A stretch of DNA of 64,000 nucleotides from Pseudooceanicola atlanticus (GCF_000768315.1 NZ_AQQX01000004.1:434001-498000), one strand, 5' to 3'; positions 26,862 to 35,676 are shown, counted from the first letter of the stretch. Numbers and translations: made by a program. Notes: generated by a model from the sequence alone, not told the origin.

Positions 26862-29207
26862 TCAGAAGGGGATGTCTTCGCTCGACATGACGAACTTGGC
26901 GACGACCTTCTTGGGGCCGGCCTTTTCGAAATCCACGTCCAGCTTGTCGCCCTCGATCGCCGTGATCGCGCCGTAGCCGAATTTCTGGTGGAAGACACGG
27001 TCGCCCACCGTGTAGCGGCTGACCGCATCCAGGTCGATCACCTGGTTGCGCGCTTCGCGCGGCTGGCTGACCGGGCGCTGACCCGCGCGGGCCTGCATCC
27101 GTTTCCAGCCCGGCGAATTGTAGACATTCGCATCGGCCGCGCGCTGGTGGATCGTCGATTCCACCTGCGCCGCCGCGCCGAACCCGCCGCCATAGAGGCC
27201 GGGGGGCGTCAGCACCTCGACGTGTTCCTCTGGCAATTCATCGATGAAGCGCGAGGGCAGTTGCGATTGCCACTGGCCAAAGACCCGACGGTTGCCCGCA
27301 AAGGAGATCGTGCAGACCTCCTCGGCCCGGGTGATGCCGACATAGGCCAGGCGGCGCTCTTCCTCGAGCCCCTTCAGCCCGCTCTCGTCCATGGAGCGTT
27401 GCGAGGGGAACAAGCCGTCCTCCCAGCCCGGCAGGAAGACCACCGGGAATTCCAGCCCCTTGGCCGCATGCAGCGTCATGATTGACACTTTCGCACCGCC
27501 ATCGTCGGTCTCGTTGTCCATGATGAGAGAGACGTGTTCCAGAAAGCCCTGGAGATTGTCAAAGTTCTCAAGCGCTTTCACGAGCTCCTTGAGGTTCTCC
27601 AGCCGTCCGGGCGCTTCGGGCGTCTTGTCATTCTGCCACATCGCCGTGTAGCCGCTTTCGTCCAGCACCATCTCGGCCAGTTCGATATGGCTGACATCCG
27701 CATGGCCGGTCATCTTGCCCCAGCGATCCAGGTTTTCGACCAGCGCGCGCAGCTGCCCCGCGCCCTTGCCGGTGATCCCGCCTTCGGTCAGCAGGATTCG
27801 CGCGCCCTCGATCAGGTTCACGCCATTGGCCCGCGCGGTCATCTGGATCTTTTGCTGCGCCTTGTCGCCGAGCCCCCGCTTGGGTGTGTTCACGATGCGC
27901 TCGAAGGCCAGGTCATCGGCGGGCGACACGACCAGCCGGAAATAGGCCATGGCATCGCGAATCTCCATCCGCTCGTAGAAGCGCGGGCCGCCGATCACGC
28001 GATAGGGCAGCCCGATGGTAAGGAACCGGTCCTCGAAGGCGCGCATCTGGTGCGAGGCGCGGACGAGGATCGCCATGTCATCGGCCGAAAACGCGCGCAT
28101 CCCGCGGGTGCCGCCCTGCATCGCCTCGATTTCCTCGCCGATCCAGCGGGCCTCTTCCTCGCCATCCCAATGGCCGATCAGGCGAACCTTCTCGCCGCCC
28201 GTCGCCTCGGTCCACAGCTCCTTGCCCAGCCGGCCCTCATTGCCGCGGATCACGCCGCCGGCCGCGGCCAGGATATGTTCGGTCGAGCGGTAATTCTGTT
28301 CCAGCCGGACCACCTTGGCCCCCGGAAAATCCTTTTCGAACCGCAGGATGTTGCCCACCTCGGCGCCGCGCCAGCCATAGATCGACTGGTCGTCATCGCC
28401 CACGCAGCAGATGTTCTTGTGCCCGCCCGCCAGCAGCCGCAGCCACAGGTACTGGGCGACGTTGGTATCCTGGTATTCGTCGACGAGGATATACTTGAAC
28501 CAGCGCTGATACTGCGCCAGCACGTCCTCGTGGGTCTGGAAGATCGTCACGACATGCAGCAGCAGGTCGCCGAAATCCACTGCATTCAGCTCTCTCAGCC
28601 GCGCCTGGTACTGGTCGTAGAGTTCGGTCCCGCGGTTGTTATAGGCGGACGCCTCGGCCGAGGGCACCTTTTCCGGCGTCCAGGCCCGGTTCTTCCAATG
28701 GTCGATGATCCCGGCCAGTTGCCGCGCGGGCCAGCGCTTTTCGTCGATATTGTTGGCGTTGATCAGCTGTTTCAGCAGCCGGATCTGGTCGTCCGTATCG
28801 AGAATCGTGAAGTTCGACTTCAGATCTACCAGCTCCGCGTGGCGGCGCAACAATTTCACGCAGATCGCATGGAACGTGCCCAGCCAGGGCATGCCCTCGA
28901 TCGACTGACCCAGCATCTTGCCAACGCGGGTCTTCATCTCTTTCGCGGCCTTGTTGGTGAAGGTCACGCTGAGAATTTCATTCGGACGCGCCCGGCCGGT
29001 GTTCAGCAGGTGCACGATGCGCGATGTCAGCGCCTTGGTCTTGCCCGTGCCCGCGCCCGCCAGCATCAGCACCGGCCCGTCCAGCGCCTCCACGGCTTCC
29101 CGCTGGGCCGGGTTCAGATCGTCCAGGTACGGCGTGGGGCGCGCGGCCATGGCGCGCGCCGACAAAGCGGCGCCTTCAAAGGCGTCTTGATCATCGAAAC
29201 TGCTCAT
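26862..29207 (-). CDS. uvrD: UvrD/PcrA-family ATP-dependent DNA helicase
   Basis: This superfamily 1A 3'-5' helicase acts in nucleotide excision repair, mismatch repair and removal of stalled polymerases or recombinase. The 781-residue form starts MSSFDDQDAFEGAAL. Helicase motifs in order are the Q motif LNPAQREAV, Walker A AGAGTGKT (50-57), TFTNKAAKEM, VDEYQDTN, GDDDQSIYGWRGA, LEQNYRST, MTLHAAKGLEFPVVF and EERRLAYVGITRAE. The C-terminus has the Tudor-like fold (VGDRVFHQKFGYGAITAIEGDKLDVDFE) that binds RNA polymerase in PcrA/UvrD. The gene is divergent from the dehydrogenase gene with 107 bp between starts. Confidence 0.95.
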   Translation of the reverse strand: MSSFDDQDAFEGAALSARAMAARPTPYLDDLNPAQREAVEALDGPVLMLAGAGTGKTKALTSRIVHLLNTGRARPNEILSVTFTNKAAKEMKTRVGKMLGQSIEGMPWLGTFHAICVKLLRRHAELVDLKSNFTILDTDDQIRLLKQLINANNIDEKRWPARQLAGIIDHWKNRAWTPEKVPSAEASAYNNRGTELYDQYQARLRELNAVDFGDLLLHVVTIFQTHEDVLAQYQRWFKYILVDEYQDTNVAQYLWLRLLAGGHKNICCVGDDDQSIYGWRGAEVGNILRFEKDFPGAKVVRLEQNYRSTEHILAAAGGVIRGNEGRLGKELWTEATGGEKVRLIGHWDGEEEARWIGEEIEAMQGGTRGMRAFSADDMAILVRASHQMRAFEDRFLTIGLPYRVIGGPRFYERMEIRDAMAYFRLVVSPADDLAFERIVNTPKRGLGDKAQQKIQMTARANGVNLIEGARILLTEGGITGKGAGQLRALVENLDRWGKMTGHADVSHIELAEMVLDESGYTAMWQNDKTPEAPGRLENLKELVKALENFDNLQGFLEHVSLIMDNETDDGGAKVSIMTLHAAKGLEFPVVFLPGWEDGLFPSQRSMDESGLKGLEEERRLAYVGITRAEEVCTISFAGNRRVFGQWQSQLPSRFIDELPEEHVEVLTPPGLYGGGFGAAAQVESTIHQRAADANVYNSPGWKRMQARAGQRPVSQPREARNQVIDLDAVSRYTVGDRVFHQKFGYGAITAIEGDKLDVDFEKAGPKKVVAKFVMSSEDIPF

Positions 29208-29314
29208 GTCGTCAGAATACCGCGCCGTGTCGAAAAACGAAAGAGCATGTTCACGGCTTGTTCGCACCTCTTTTCGCTTGCCTGTCCCGGGCCGTGCGCC
29301 AATGATCCGCCATC

Positions 29315-30445
29315 ATGAGCATCGACTTCCGCTACCCCCAAATCTCCGACCTCCGCCGCCGCGCCCGCGCCCGGATCCCGCATTTCGCCTTCGAATATCT
29401 CGACAGCGGCACCGGCGATGAACTGGCCATGCGCCGGTCCCGCGCCGCCCTGGACGAGGTCATGCTGACCCCCAAGGCGCTGCTCGGCCAGCCCGAGATC
29501 GACCTCTCGACCACGATCATGGGCCGCCGCTACGGCGCGCCGTTCGGGGTGTCGCCGGTGGGTATGACGGGGCTCTTCTGGCCCGATGCGGAACAGCTGC
29601 TGGCGCGCAACGCGGTGCGCCACAACCTGCCCTTCGGGCTCTCCACCGTCGCCGCCGCCGCCCCCGAAGATGTCGGCCCGGTGATGGGCGACCAGGGGTG
29701 GTTTCAGCTCTATCCCCCTGAAGATATTGACCATAATCTCGACCTGCTCGACCGCGCCCGGGCTGCGGGGTTTCATACGCTGGTGCTGACCGTGGACGTA
29801 CCCGGCCCCTCGCGCCGGGAACGGTCGCGCCGCTCGGGGCTGCAGACCCCGCCCCGGATCACGCCACGAGTCTTCCTGCAATCGGCGCTCCGCCCGGTCT
29901 GGTCGCTGACCATGCTGCGCCAGGGCATGCCGCGGGTCCGCACGCTCGAGAAATATGTCGAAAAGACCGGCCGCACCGGCCATGTGGGGCTGGGGCGCCA
30001 CCGCGCCCCCACCCCGGATTTCCTGCGCATACTGCGCGATCACTGGGACGGCCCGATCGCCGCCAAGGGGGTGCTCGATCCCGAGGATGCGGTGATGCTG
30101 CGCGACCATGGCGTCGACATCATCTGGGTCTCGAACCATGGCGGGCGGCAATTCGACGCCGCCCCCGGCGCGCCCACGGCCTTGCCGGGGATTCGCGCCG
30201 TGCTGGGCGAGGACGCACCGATTCTCTATGACGGCGCGGTCGGGTCCGGGCTGGACGTGCTGCGCGCCATCGCGCTCGGCGCCGACATGGTCATGCTGGG
30301 GCGCGCCTGGCTCTGGGGGCTGGCCGCGCTTGGCCCCTCCGGCGCCGATCACGTGACCCATATCCTGACCGACGACATGCACAGCGCCATGACACAGATG
30401 GGTATCGCCACCCCGAAAGAGGCCCGCCAGAGGCTCTGGTCCTGA
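29315..30445 (+). CDS. FMN-dependent alpha-hydroxy-acid dehydrogenase (LldD-like)
   Basis: This 376-residue TIM-barrel flavoenzyme belongs to the lactate/glycolate/mandelate oxidase-dehydrogenase family. The FMN-binding Lys251 (IAAKGV) and the catalytic His275 and Arg278 in SNHGGRQFD are present, with Y28-containing AFEYLDSGTGDE at the N-terminus. Substrate (L-lactate or another 2-hydroxy acid) and electron acceptor cannot be decided from sequence, so no gene symbol is given. It ends before copy 3 of the CATCTTGCC element. Confidence 0.9.
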   Translation: MSIDFRYPQISDLRRRARARIPHFAFEYLDSGTGDELAMRRSRAALDEVMLTPKALLGQPEIDLSTTIMGRRYGAPFGVSPVGMTGLFWPDAEQLLARNAVRHNLPFGLSTVAAAAPEDVGPVMGDQGWFQLYPPEDIDHNLDLLDRARAAGFHTLVLTVDVPGPSRRERSRRSGLQTPPRITPRVFLQSALRPVWSLTMLRQGMPRVRTLEKYVEKTGRTGHVGLGRHRAPTPDFLRILRDHWDGPIAAKGVLDPEDAVMLRDHGVDIIWVSNHGGRQFDAAPGAPTALPGIRAVLGEDAPILYDGAVGSGLDVLRAIALGADMVMLGRAWLWGLAALGPSGADHVTHILTDDMHSAMTQMGIATPKEARQRLWS

Positions 30446-30466
30446 TCCGCCGGGCGCATCCCCTGC

Positions 30467-30538
30467 TTCATCTTGCCCCAAATACTCCGGGGTAGCCGTC
30501 AAAGCGCAGCTTTGGCGGCAAGGGGCAGCGCCCCTTTC
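30467..30538 (+). repeat. CATCTTGCC-type intergenic element, copy 3
   Basis: TTCATCTTGCC-CC-AAATACTCCGGGG is followed by a small AAAGC-GCA-GCTTTG hairpin and a GGGGC-AGC-GCCCC hairpin. About 60 of 70 bases match copy 2 on the other strand at the uvrD end. Both lie in sense orientation directly after a gene. Confidence 0.7.
30522..30537 (+). terminator. Possible terminator after the alpha-hydroxy-acid dehydrogenase gene
   Basis: A 5-bp GGGGC/GCCCC stem with a three-base loop is followed by TTT. It forms the end of the dispersed element. The stem is short and the U-run brief, so the call is tentative. Confidence 0.4.
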
Positions 30539-30549
30539 CGCGCGTGAAA

Positions 30550-30569
30550 TTTGCAAAGCCGTTTGTGTC
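30550..30569 (+). promoter_or_regulatory. TTTGCAAA-N4-TTTG site upstream of pyc (ScfR/RamB-type)
   Basis: TTTGCAAA-GCCG-TTTGTGTC resembles the TTTGCAAA-N4-TTTGCAAA operator reported for the short-chain acyl-CoA responsive regulator PccR of R. sphaeroides. A second cluster follows at 30659-30696 (TTTGCATT, then TTTGC-TTTTC-GCAAA). Control of anaplerosis by such a regulator is plausible but inferred. Confidence 0.4.
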
Positions 30570-30765
30570 CGCGCGACCCGCACGCCACGGGCCAGCCACG
30601 GCGAAGGCCCAACACGGCCTGCCCCGCCTCGTGCAGGCCGCGCCAGGACTTTACAAAATTTGCATTCTGCATGTCGGCAAGTTTGCTTTTCGCAAATCGC
30701 CCCTTGCGCTGCGGCGCGGCATGTCGTTTGCTCTGCTGATATTTCCCTCACATGGAGAAGACCCC

Positions 30766-33700
30766 ATGGCCGACTTCCAGAAAATCCTGATTGCCAACCG
30801 TGGCGAAATCGCCATCCGGATCATGAGGGCGGCCAATGAGATGGGGAAGAAAACCGTCGCCGTCTACGCCGAGGAAGACAAGCTGGGCCTGCACCGCTTC
30901 AAGGCGGACGAGGCCTACCGCATCGGTGAAGGGCTGGGCCCCGTCGCCGCCTATCTCTCGATCGAGGAGATCATCCGCGTCGCCAAGATGTCCGGCGCCG
31001 ACGCGATCCATCCCGGCTACGGGCTGCTCTCTGAAAACCCAGATTTCGTCGATGCCTGCGACGCCGCCGGCATCACCTTCATCGGCCCCAAGGCCGCCAC
31101 GATGCGCGCGCTCGGCGACAAGGCCTCCGCCCGCAAGGTCGCGGTCGAGGCCGGCGTGCCGGTCATCCCCGCCACGGACGTGCTGGGCGATGATTTCGAC
31201 GCCATCACCAAGGAGGCCGAAGAAATCGGCTTCCCCCTCATGCTCAAGGCCTCCTGGGGCGGCGGCGGGCGCGGCATGCGCCCCGTCACCAACGCCAAGG
31301 AGCTGAAGGAGAAGGTGCTGGAAGGCCGCCGCGAAGCCGAGGCCGCCTTCGGCAACGGCGAGGGCTACCTGGAAAAGATGATCACCCGGGCCCGCCATGT
31401 CGAGGTGCAGATCCTCGGCGACAGCCACGGCAACATCTACCACCTCTACGAACGCGACTGCTCGGTCCAGCGCCGCAACCAGAAGGTCGTGGAACGCGCC
31501 CCCGCCCCCTACCTCAGCGAGGCGCAGCGCGAAGAGCTCTGTGAACTGGGCCGCAAGATCTGCGCCCATGTGAATTACGAATGCGCCGGCACCGTCGAAT
31601 TCCTTATGGATATGGAAACCGGCAAGTTCTACTTCATCGAGGTGAACCCCCGCGTCCAGGTCGAACACACCGTCACCGAAGAGGTCACGGGCATCGACAT
31701 CGTCCAGGCCCAGATCATGATCGCCGAGGGCAAGGCCCTGTCCGAGGCGACCGGCAAGGCCTCCCAATACGATATCAAGCTGACGGGCCACGCGCTCCAG
31801 ACCCGGATCACCACCGAGGATCCGACCAACAACTTCATCCCCGATTACGGCCGCATCTCGGCCTATCGCTCGGCCACCGGCATGGGCATCCGCCTCGATG
31901 GTGGCACGGCCTATGCGGGCGGCGTCATCACCCGCTATTATGACAGCCTGCTGGTCAAGGTCACCGCCAAGGCCGCCACGCCCGAGGCCGCGATCCGCCG
32001 CATGGACCGCGCCCTGCGCGAATTCCGTATCCGCGGCGTGTCGACGAATATCGAATTCGTCATCAACCTGCTGCAGCACCCGACCTTCCTGAACAACCAG
32101 TACACGACCAAGTTCATCGACACGACGCCCGAGCTGTTCGACTTCAAGAAACGGCGCGACCGCGGCACCAAGGTCCTGACCTACATCGCCGACATCACCG
32201 TGAACGGCCATCCCGAGGTTCAGGGCCGCCCAAAACCGCATCCGGACCTCAAGCCGCCGCGCATCCCGCCGATCAAGGGCGAGGTGCCGCTCGGCACCCG
32301 CAACCTGCTCGAGGCCGAAGGGCCCGAAGCGGTGGCCAAGTTCGTCAAGGAACAGACCGAGCTGCTTTTCACCGACACGACCATGCGCGACGGGCACCAG
32401 TCGCTGCTGGCCACGCGGATGCGCTCCATCGACATGATCAAGGTCGCGCCGTCCTATGCGGCCAACCTGTCGCCGCTCTTCTCGGTGGAATGCTGGGGCG
32501 GAGCCACCTTCGACGTCGCCTACCGGTTCCTGCAGGAATGCCCCTGGCAGCGCCTGCGCGACATCCGGGAAAAGATGCCCAACATCCTGACCCAGATGCT
32601 GCTGCGCGCCTCCAACGGGGTGGGCTACACCAACTATCCCGACAACGTCGTGCAGGAATTCGTGCGCCAGGCCGCCGAAACCGGCGTCGACGTGTTCCGC
32701 GTCTTCGACAGTCTCAACTGGGTCGAAAACATGCGTGTCGCCATGGATGCGGTCATCGCATCCGGCAAGATCTGCGAAGGCACGGTCTGCTATACCGGTG
32801 ACGCGCTCGACCCGGCCCGCGCCAAGTACGACATCGCCTATTACGTCAAGATGGCGAAGGAGATGGAGAAGGCCGGCGCCCATATCCTCGGGATCAAGGA
32901 CATGGCCGGCGTCATGACAGCCCCCGTGGCCGAGGTGCTGTTCCCCGCCCTCAAGGACGCGGTCGACATCCCGATACACTTCCACACCCACGACACGTCG
33001 GGCGCGGCCACCGCGACGATCCTCACCGCCTCCGCGGCCGGTGTCGACATCGTCGATGCGGCCATGGACGCATTGTCGGGCAACACCTCCCAGCCGACCT
33101 TCGGATCCGTGCTCGAGGCGCTGAAACATGGCCCCCGCGCCAGCAGCATCGACATCGCCGCCGTGCGAGAGGTCTCCAACTACTGGGAGGCCGTGCGCGG
33201 CCAGTACGCGGCGTTTGAATCGGGCATGCAGGCCCCCGCCTCCGAGGTCTACCTGCACGAAATGCCCGGCGGCCAGTTCACCAACCTCAAGGCGCAGGCG
33301 CGCTCGATGGGGCTCGAGGAACGCTGGCACGAGGTCGCCCAGGCCTATGCCGACGTGAACCAGATGTTCGGCGATATCGTGAAGGTCACGCCCTCCTCCA
33401 AGGTTGTCGGCGACATGGCCCTGATGATGGTCTCGCAGGGGCTCACCCGCGCCGATGTCGAGAACCCCAAGAAGGATGTCAGCTTCCCCGACTCGGTCAT
33501 CGACATGATGAAGGGCAACCTCGGCCAGCCCCCCGGCGGCTTCCCCGAGGCGATCGTCAAGAAGGTGCTCAAGGGCGACAAGCCCAACACCGACCGCCCC
33601 GGCGCCCACCTCGCCCCCATCGACCTGGAGGAAAAGCGCAAGGAGATCAGCAGCACCCTCGACGGGATCGAGATCGACGACGAGGATCTGAACGCCTACC

Positions 33701-34206
33701 TGATGTATCCCAAGGTCTTTACCGATTACGCGGTGCGCCACGAAACCTACGGGCCGGTGCGCTGCCTGCCGACGCTGACCTTCTTCTACGGCATGAAACC
33801 CGAAGAGGAGATCACCGCCGAAATCGACCCCGGCAAGACCCTGGAAATCCGCCTTGTCACCGTGGGCGACACACAGGATGACGGCGAGGTCCGGGTATTC
33901 TTCGAGCTGAACGGCCAGCCCCGTGTCGTCCGCGTGCCGGACCGCAAGGCAACCGGGTCCAAGGCAGCCCAGCCCAAGGCCGATCCGGCCAACCCCAACC
34001 ACGTCGCGGCCCCCATGCCCGGCGTCGTCGCCTCCATCGCCGTCAATGCCGGCGCCGAGGTCAAAGAGGGCGACCTGCTGCTGACCATCGAGGCGATGAA
34101 GATGGAAACCGGCCTGCATGCCGACCGCGACGGCACGATCAAGTCCGTCCATATCACCGCCGGTGCCCAGATCGACGCCAAGGATCTACTGGTCGAGTTC
34201 GAATAA
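30766..34206 (+). CDS. pyc: Pyruvate carboxylase
   Basis: This biotin enzyme carboxylates pyruvate to oxaloacetate, the anaplerotic entry to the TCA cycle. The 1146-residue form starts MADFQKILIANRGEIAIRI behind GGAGAAG. The N-terminal biotin carboxylase (about 1-460) has the ATP-grasp loop KASWGGGGRGMR and EVNPRVQVEHTVTE. The carboxyltransferase domain (about 530-820) has TTMRDGHQSLLATRMR, VECWGGATFDVA and the metal-site HTHDTSG. The C-terminal carrier has the biotin site EAMKMET with Lys1112. The all-in-one alpha4 architecture is complete. An intrinsic terminator follows within 30 bp. Confidence 0.97.
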   Translation: MADFQKILIANRGEIAIRIMRAANEMGKKTVAVYAEEDKLGLHRFKADEAYRIGEGLGPVAAYLSIEEIIRVAKMSGADAIHPGYGLLSENPDFVDACDAAGITFIGPKAATMRALGDKASARKVAVEAGVPVIPATDVLGDDFDAITKEAEEIGFPLMLKASWGGGGRGMRPVTNAKELKEKVLEGRREAEAAFGNGEGYLEKMITRARHVEVQILGDSHGNIYHLYERDCSVQRRNQKVVERAPAPYLSEAQREELCELGRKICAHVNYECAGTVEFLMDMETGKFYFIEVNPRVQVEHTVTEEVTGIDIVQAQIMIAEGKALSEATGKASQYDIKLTGHALQTRITTEDPTNNFIPDYGRISAYRSATGMGIRLDGGTAYAGGVITRYYDSLLVKVTAKAATPEAAIRRMDRALREFRIRGVSTNIEFVINLLQHPTFLNNQYTTKFIDTTPELFDFKKRRDRGTKVLTYIADITVNGHPEVQGRPKPHPDLKPPRIPPIKGEVPLGTRNLLEAEGPEAVAKFVKEQTELLFTDTTMRDGHQSLLATRMRSIDMIKVAPSYAANLSPLFSVECWGGATFDVAYRFLQECPWQRLRDIREKMPNILTQMLLRASNGVGYTNYPDNVVQEFVRQAAETGVDVFRVFDSLNWVENMRVAMDAVIASGKICEGTVCYTGDALDPARAKYDIAYYVKMAKEMEKAGAHILGIKDMAGVMTAPVAEVLFPALKDAVDIPIHFHTHDTSGAATATILTASAAGVDIVDAAMDALSGNTSQPTFGSVLEALKHGPRASSIDIAAVREVSNYWEAVRGQYAAFESGMQAPASEVYLHEMPGGQFTNLKAQARSMGLEERWHEVAQAYADVNQMFGDIVKVTPSSKVVGDMALMMVSQGLTRADVENPKKDVSFPDSVIDMMKGNLGQPPGGFPEAIVKKVLKGDKPNTDRPGAHLAPIDLEEKRKEISSTLDGIEIDDEDLNAYLMYPKVFTDYAVRHETYGPVRCLPTLTFFYGMKPEEEITAEIDPGKTLEIRLVTVGDTQDDGEVRVFFELNGQPRVVRVPDRKATGSKAAQPKADPANPNHVAAPMPGVVASIAVNAGAEVKEGDLLLTIEAMKMETGLHADRDGTIKSVHITAGAQIDAKDLLVEFE

Positions 34207-34231
34207 CCCGGTCCGACCCTTTGCAAACCCG

Positions 34232-34260
34232 AACCGCCGGCCCCGCGCCGGCGGTTTTTG
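34232..34260 (+). terminator. Intrinsic terminator of pyc
   Basis: A perfect 10-bp stem (34232-34241 with 34247-34256), a five-base loop and a TTTTT run form a strong Rho-independent terminator, beginning 25 bases after the pyc stop. Confidence 0.9.
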
Positions 34261-34461
34261 TTTGGGGCGCGAGGAGCGCACGGGCCATTCTGCGGTCGCC
34301 CTGACCCCAAGCCTGGCCCCTCCAGGCCCCAAGGCTGGCCGCAGCCGCTCGGCCCGTCACAGGGCCCTCTCGCCCGGTCCCGCCCTGTCCCCTGCCGCCG
34401 CCTGAACGGCGTCCTGTGGGCGCGGCCTCTGGCTGTCGCAAACCGCAAATCCACCGACCGG

Positions 34462-34494
34462 ATACCGACGCAATACCGACGTGATACCGACGTA
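34462..34494. repeat. Three 11-bp repeats upstream of tRNA-Gly
   Basis: ATACCGACG occurs at 34462, 34473 and 34484, an exact 11-bp period close to one helical turn (units ATACCGACGCA, -TG, -TA). Helical phasing suggests protein binding, for example a factor acting on the tRNA promoter about 70 bp downstream, but this is inference. Confidence 0.55.
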
Positions 34495-34561
34495 CCGTTC
34501 GGTGCTGAAACCGTGTCGCAGGGTAAGGCAAAAAATTTTGCGATCTTCCCGAAATTTCCCC

Positions 34562-34588
34562 TTGCGCCCCCCTGCGGTTCTTTATACA
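34562..34588 (+). promoter_or_regulatory. Candidate promoter of tRNA-Gly
   Basis: TTGCGC (34562-34567) and TATACA (34583-34588) are separated by 15 bases, ending 20 bases before the mature tRNA. The spacing is shorter than ideal. Confidence 0.35.
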
Positions 34589-34608
34589 TGCTCCCCTACC
34601 CAACGGAT

Positions 34609-34683
34609 GCGGGCGTAGCTCAGGGGTAGAGCATTACCTTGCCAAGGTAAGGGTCGTGAGTTCGAATCTCATCGCCCGCTCCA
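34609..34683 (+). tRNA. tRNA-Gly (anticodon GCC)
   Basis: A 75-nt cloverleaf includes an encoded CCA. The acceptor GCGGGCG pairs with CGCCCGC, followed by discriminator T. The D arm is AGCTCAGGGGTAGAGC, the anticodon stem-loop is TTACCTTGCCAAGGTAA with GCC at the anticodon, and the T arm is GTGAGTTCGAATCTCAT. The anticodon reads GGC and GGU codons. Confidence 0.98.
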
Positions 34684-34713
34684 ATTTTCCTCCTGTTTCA
34701 ACAGGTTGGACGA

Positions 34714-34739
34714 AAAGGTCACCTTCGGGTGGCCTTTTG
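34714..34739 (+). terminator. Intrinsic terminator after tRNA-Gly
   Basis: AAGGTCACC-TTCG-GGTGGCC-TTTT forms an 8-bp stem with a UUCG tetraloop and a U-run, about 30 bases after the tRNA. Confidence 0.8.
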
Positions 34740-34834
34740 TCGTTCAGGCCATCGCCGACCTGCTGCGACGCACCCTTGCCCCGTTCACCGTGGCGGGACT
34801 AAGGTCGGGCATCATCTGGCACATGGGGGTCCGA

Positions 34835-35644
34835 ATGGCGAAACAATCCAGTATTCTCAAGGCCCTGGCCCTATGCCTCCCCCTGCCCCTGCCGGCTCTG
34901 GCTGACCTGGCCCCGGTGCCTTGCGTCATCCGCCCCTATGACATCGTCGACCTGGCCAGCCCCGTTGCCGGCATTGTCGGCAGCGTGGAGGTCGAACGCG
35001 GCGATACCGTCACCGCCGGTCAACTGGTCGCCCGAATGGATGCCACGCTGGAAGAAGCAGAACTGGACGTGGCCCGCGCCCGCGCCGAAGACATGTCCGC
35101 GATCGACGCCGCCAAGGCCCGGCTGAAGCTGCTTGAGACGGTGGCCGAGCGGACCGAAAAACTGTCTGAACGCAACGCTATAGCCGACAGCGTCGCCGAG
35201 GAGGCCCGGGTCGAGGCAGAGGCCGCGCGCCAGACCGTGCTGCAACGCGAAACCGAACGCCGCATCGCCGGGATCGAGGCCCGCGCGGCCGAGGCCCGGT
35301 TGCGCCGCAAGGACCTGATCAGCCCGGTCAACGGCGTCGTCACCGACCGTCTGCTGTCGCCCGGCGAATACGGCACGACCGAGGAGCCGCTGCTGGTCAT
35401 CGCCCGCGTCGATACGCTCCGGGTCGAGGCTTTCGTGCCGATCGGCTACTATCCCGACCTGACGCTCGGACAGGTCGTCACCATCGAACCGGAGGACCCG
35501 GTCGGCGGCCAGCACCCCGCCCGCATCGCGGTGATCGACAGGGTCTTCGATGCGGCATCGGGCACGGTCGGCGTGCTGATGGATTTACCCAATGATGACC
35601 TGACAATTCCGGCCGGCCTGCGGTGTAAAACAGTTTTCCAATAG
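34835..35644 (+). CDS. Periplasmic membrane-fusion (HlyD/RND adaptor)-like protein
   Basis: This 269-residue protein starts MAKQSSILKALALC with a signal peptide ending near PLPALA. It has the adaptor layout: a first lipoyl half-motif (ASPVAGIVGSVEVERGDTVTAGQLVARMD), a helical hairpin of about 100 residues rich in Ala/Glu/Arg, the second lipoyl half (DLISPVNGVVTDRLLSPGEYG) and a beta-barrel domain. Such adaptors bridge inner-membrane transporters to outer-membrane channels. No transporter or TolC gene is adjacent in the window. A link to export of the giant protein 176 bp downstream is possible but unproven. A longer upstream frame across the tRNA terminator is rejected. Confidence 0.8.
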   Translation: MAKQSSILKALALCLPLPLPALADLAPVPCVIRPYDIVDLASPVAGIVGSVEVERGDTVTAGQLVARMDATLEEAELDVARARAEDMSAIDAAKARLKLLETVAERTEKLSERNAIADSVAEEARVEAEAARQTVLQRETERRIAGIEARAAEARLRRKDLISPVNGVVTDRLLSPGEYGTTEEPLLVIARVDTLRVEAFVPIGYYPDLTLGQVVTIEPEDPVGGQHPARIAVIDRVFDAASGTVGVLMDLPNDDLTIPAGLRCKTVFQ

Positions 35645-35676
35645 CAGCATCGCCAATTCGGAAACGCAATTTTTCC

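Larger units (their letters stand above)
30446..30765 (+). promoter_or_regulatory. Intergenic region upstream of pyruvate carboxylase
   Basis: These 320 bp hold copy 3 of the dispersed element, the dehydrogenase terminator and TTTGCAAA-type sites (listed separately). An in-frame upstream extension of the pyc frame to 30544 exists but is not supported: the clear ribosome binding site and family N-terminus are at 30766. Confidence 0.6.
34207..34608. other. Intergenic region between pyc and tRNA-Gly
   Basis: These 402 bp contain the pyc terminator, an 11-bp triple repeat and the probable tRNA promoter (listed separately). Short open frames here have no ribosome binding site or recognisable content. 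Confidence 0.6.

Noticed and set aside
30544-30765. 74-residue N-terminal extension of pyruvate carboxylase
   Set aside because: The extension covers regulatory repeats and lacks family similarity. The ATG at 30766 has a good ribosome binding site and the standard N-terminus.
30748-34152. 1,134-codon minus-strand frame opposite pyc
   Set aside because: Antisense shadow of pyruvate carboxylase, with Gly/Asp/His/Val-rich composition mirroring the codon bias of the real gene.
34258-34629. 123-codon plus-strand frame running into tRNA-Gly
   Set aside because: It follows the pyc terminator, overlaps the tRNA and has no coding signature.
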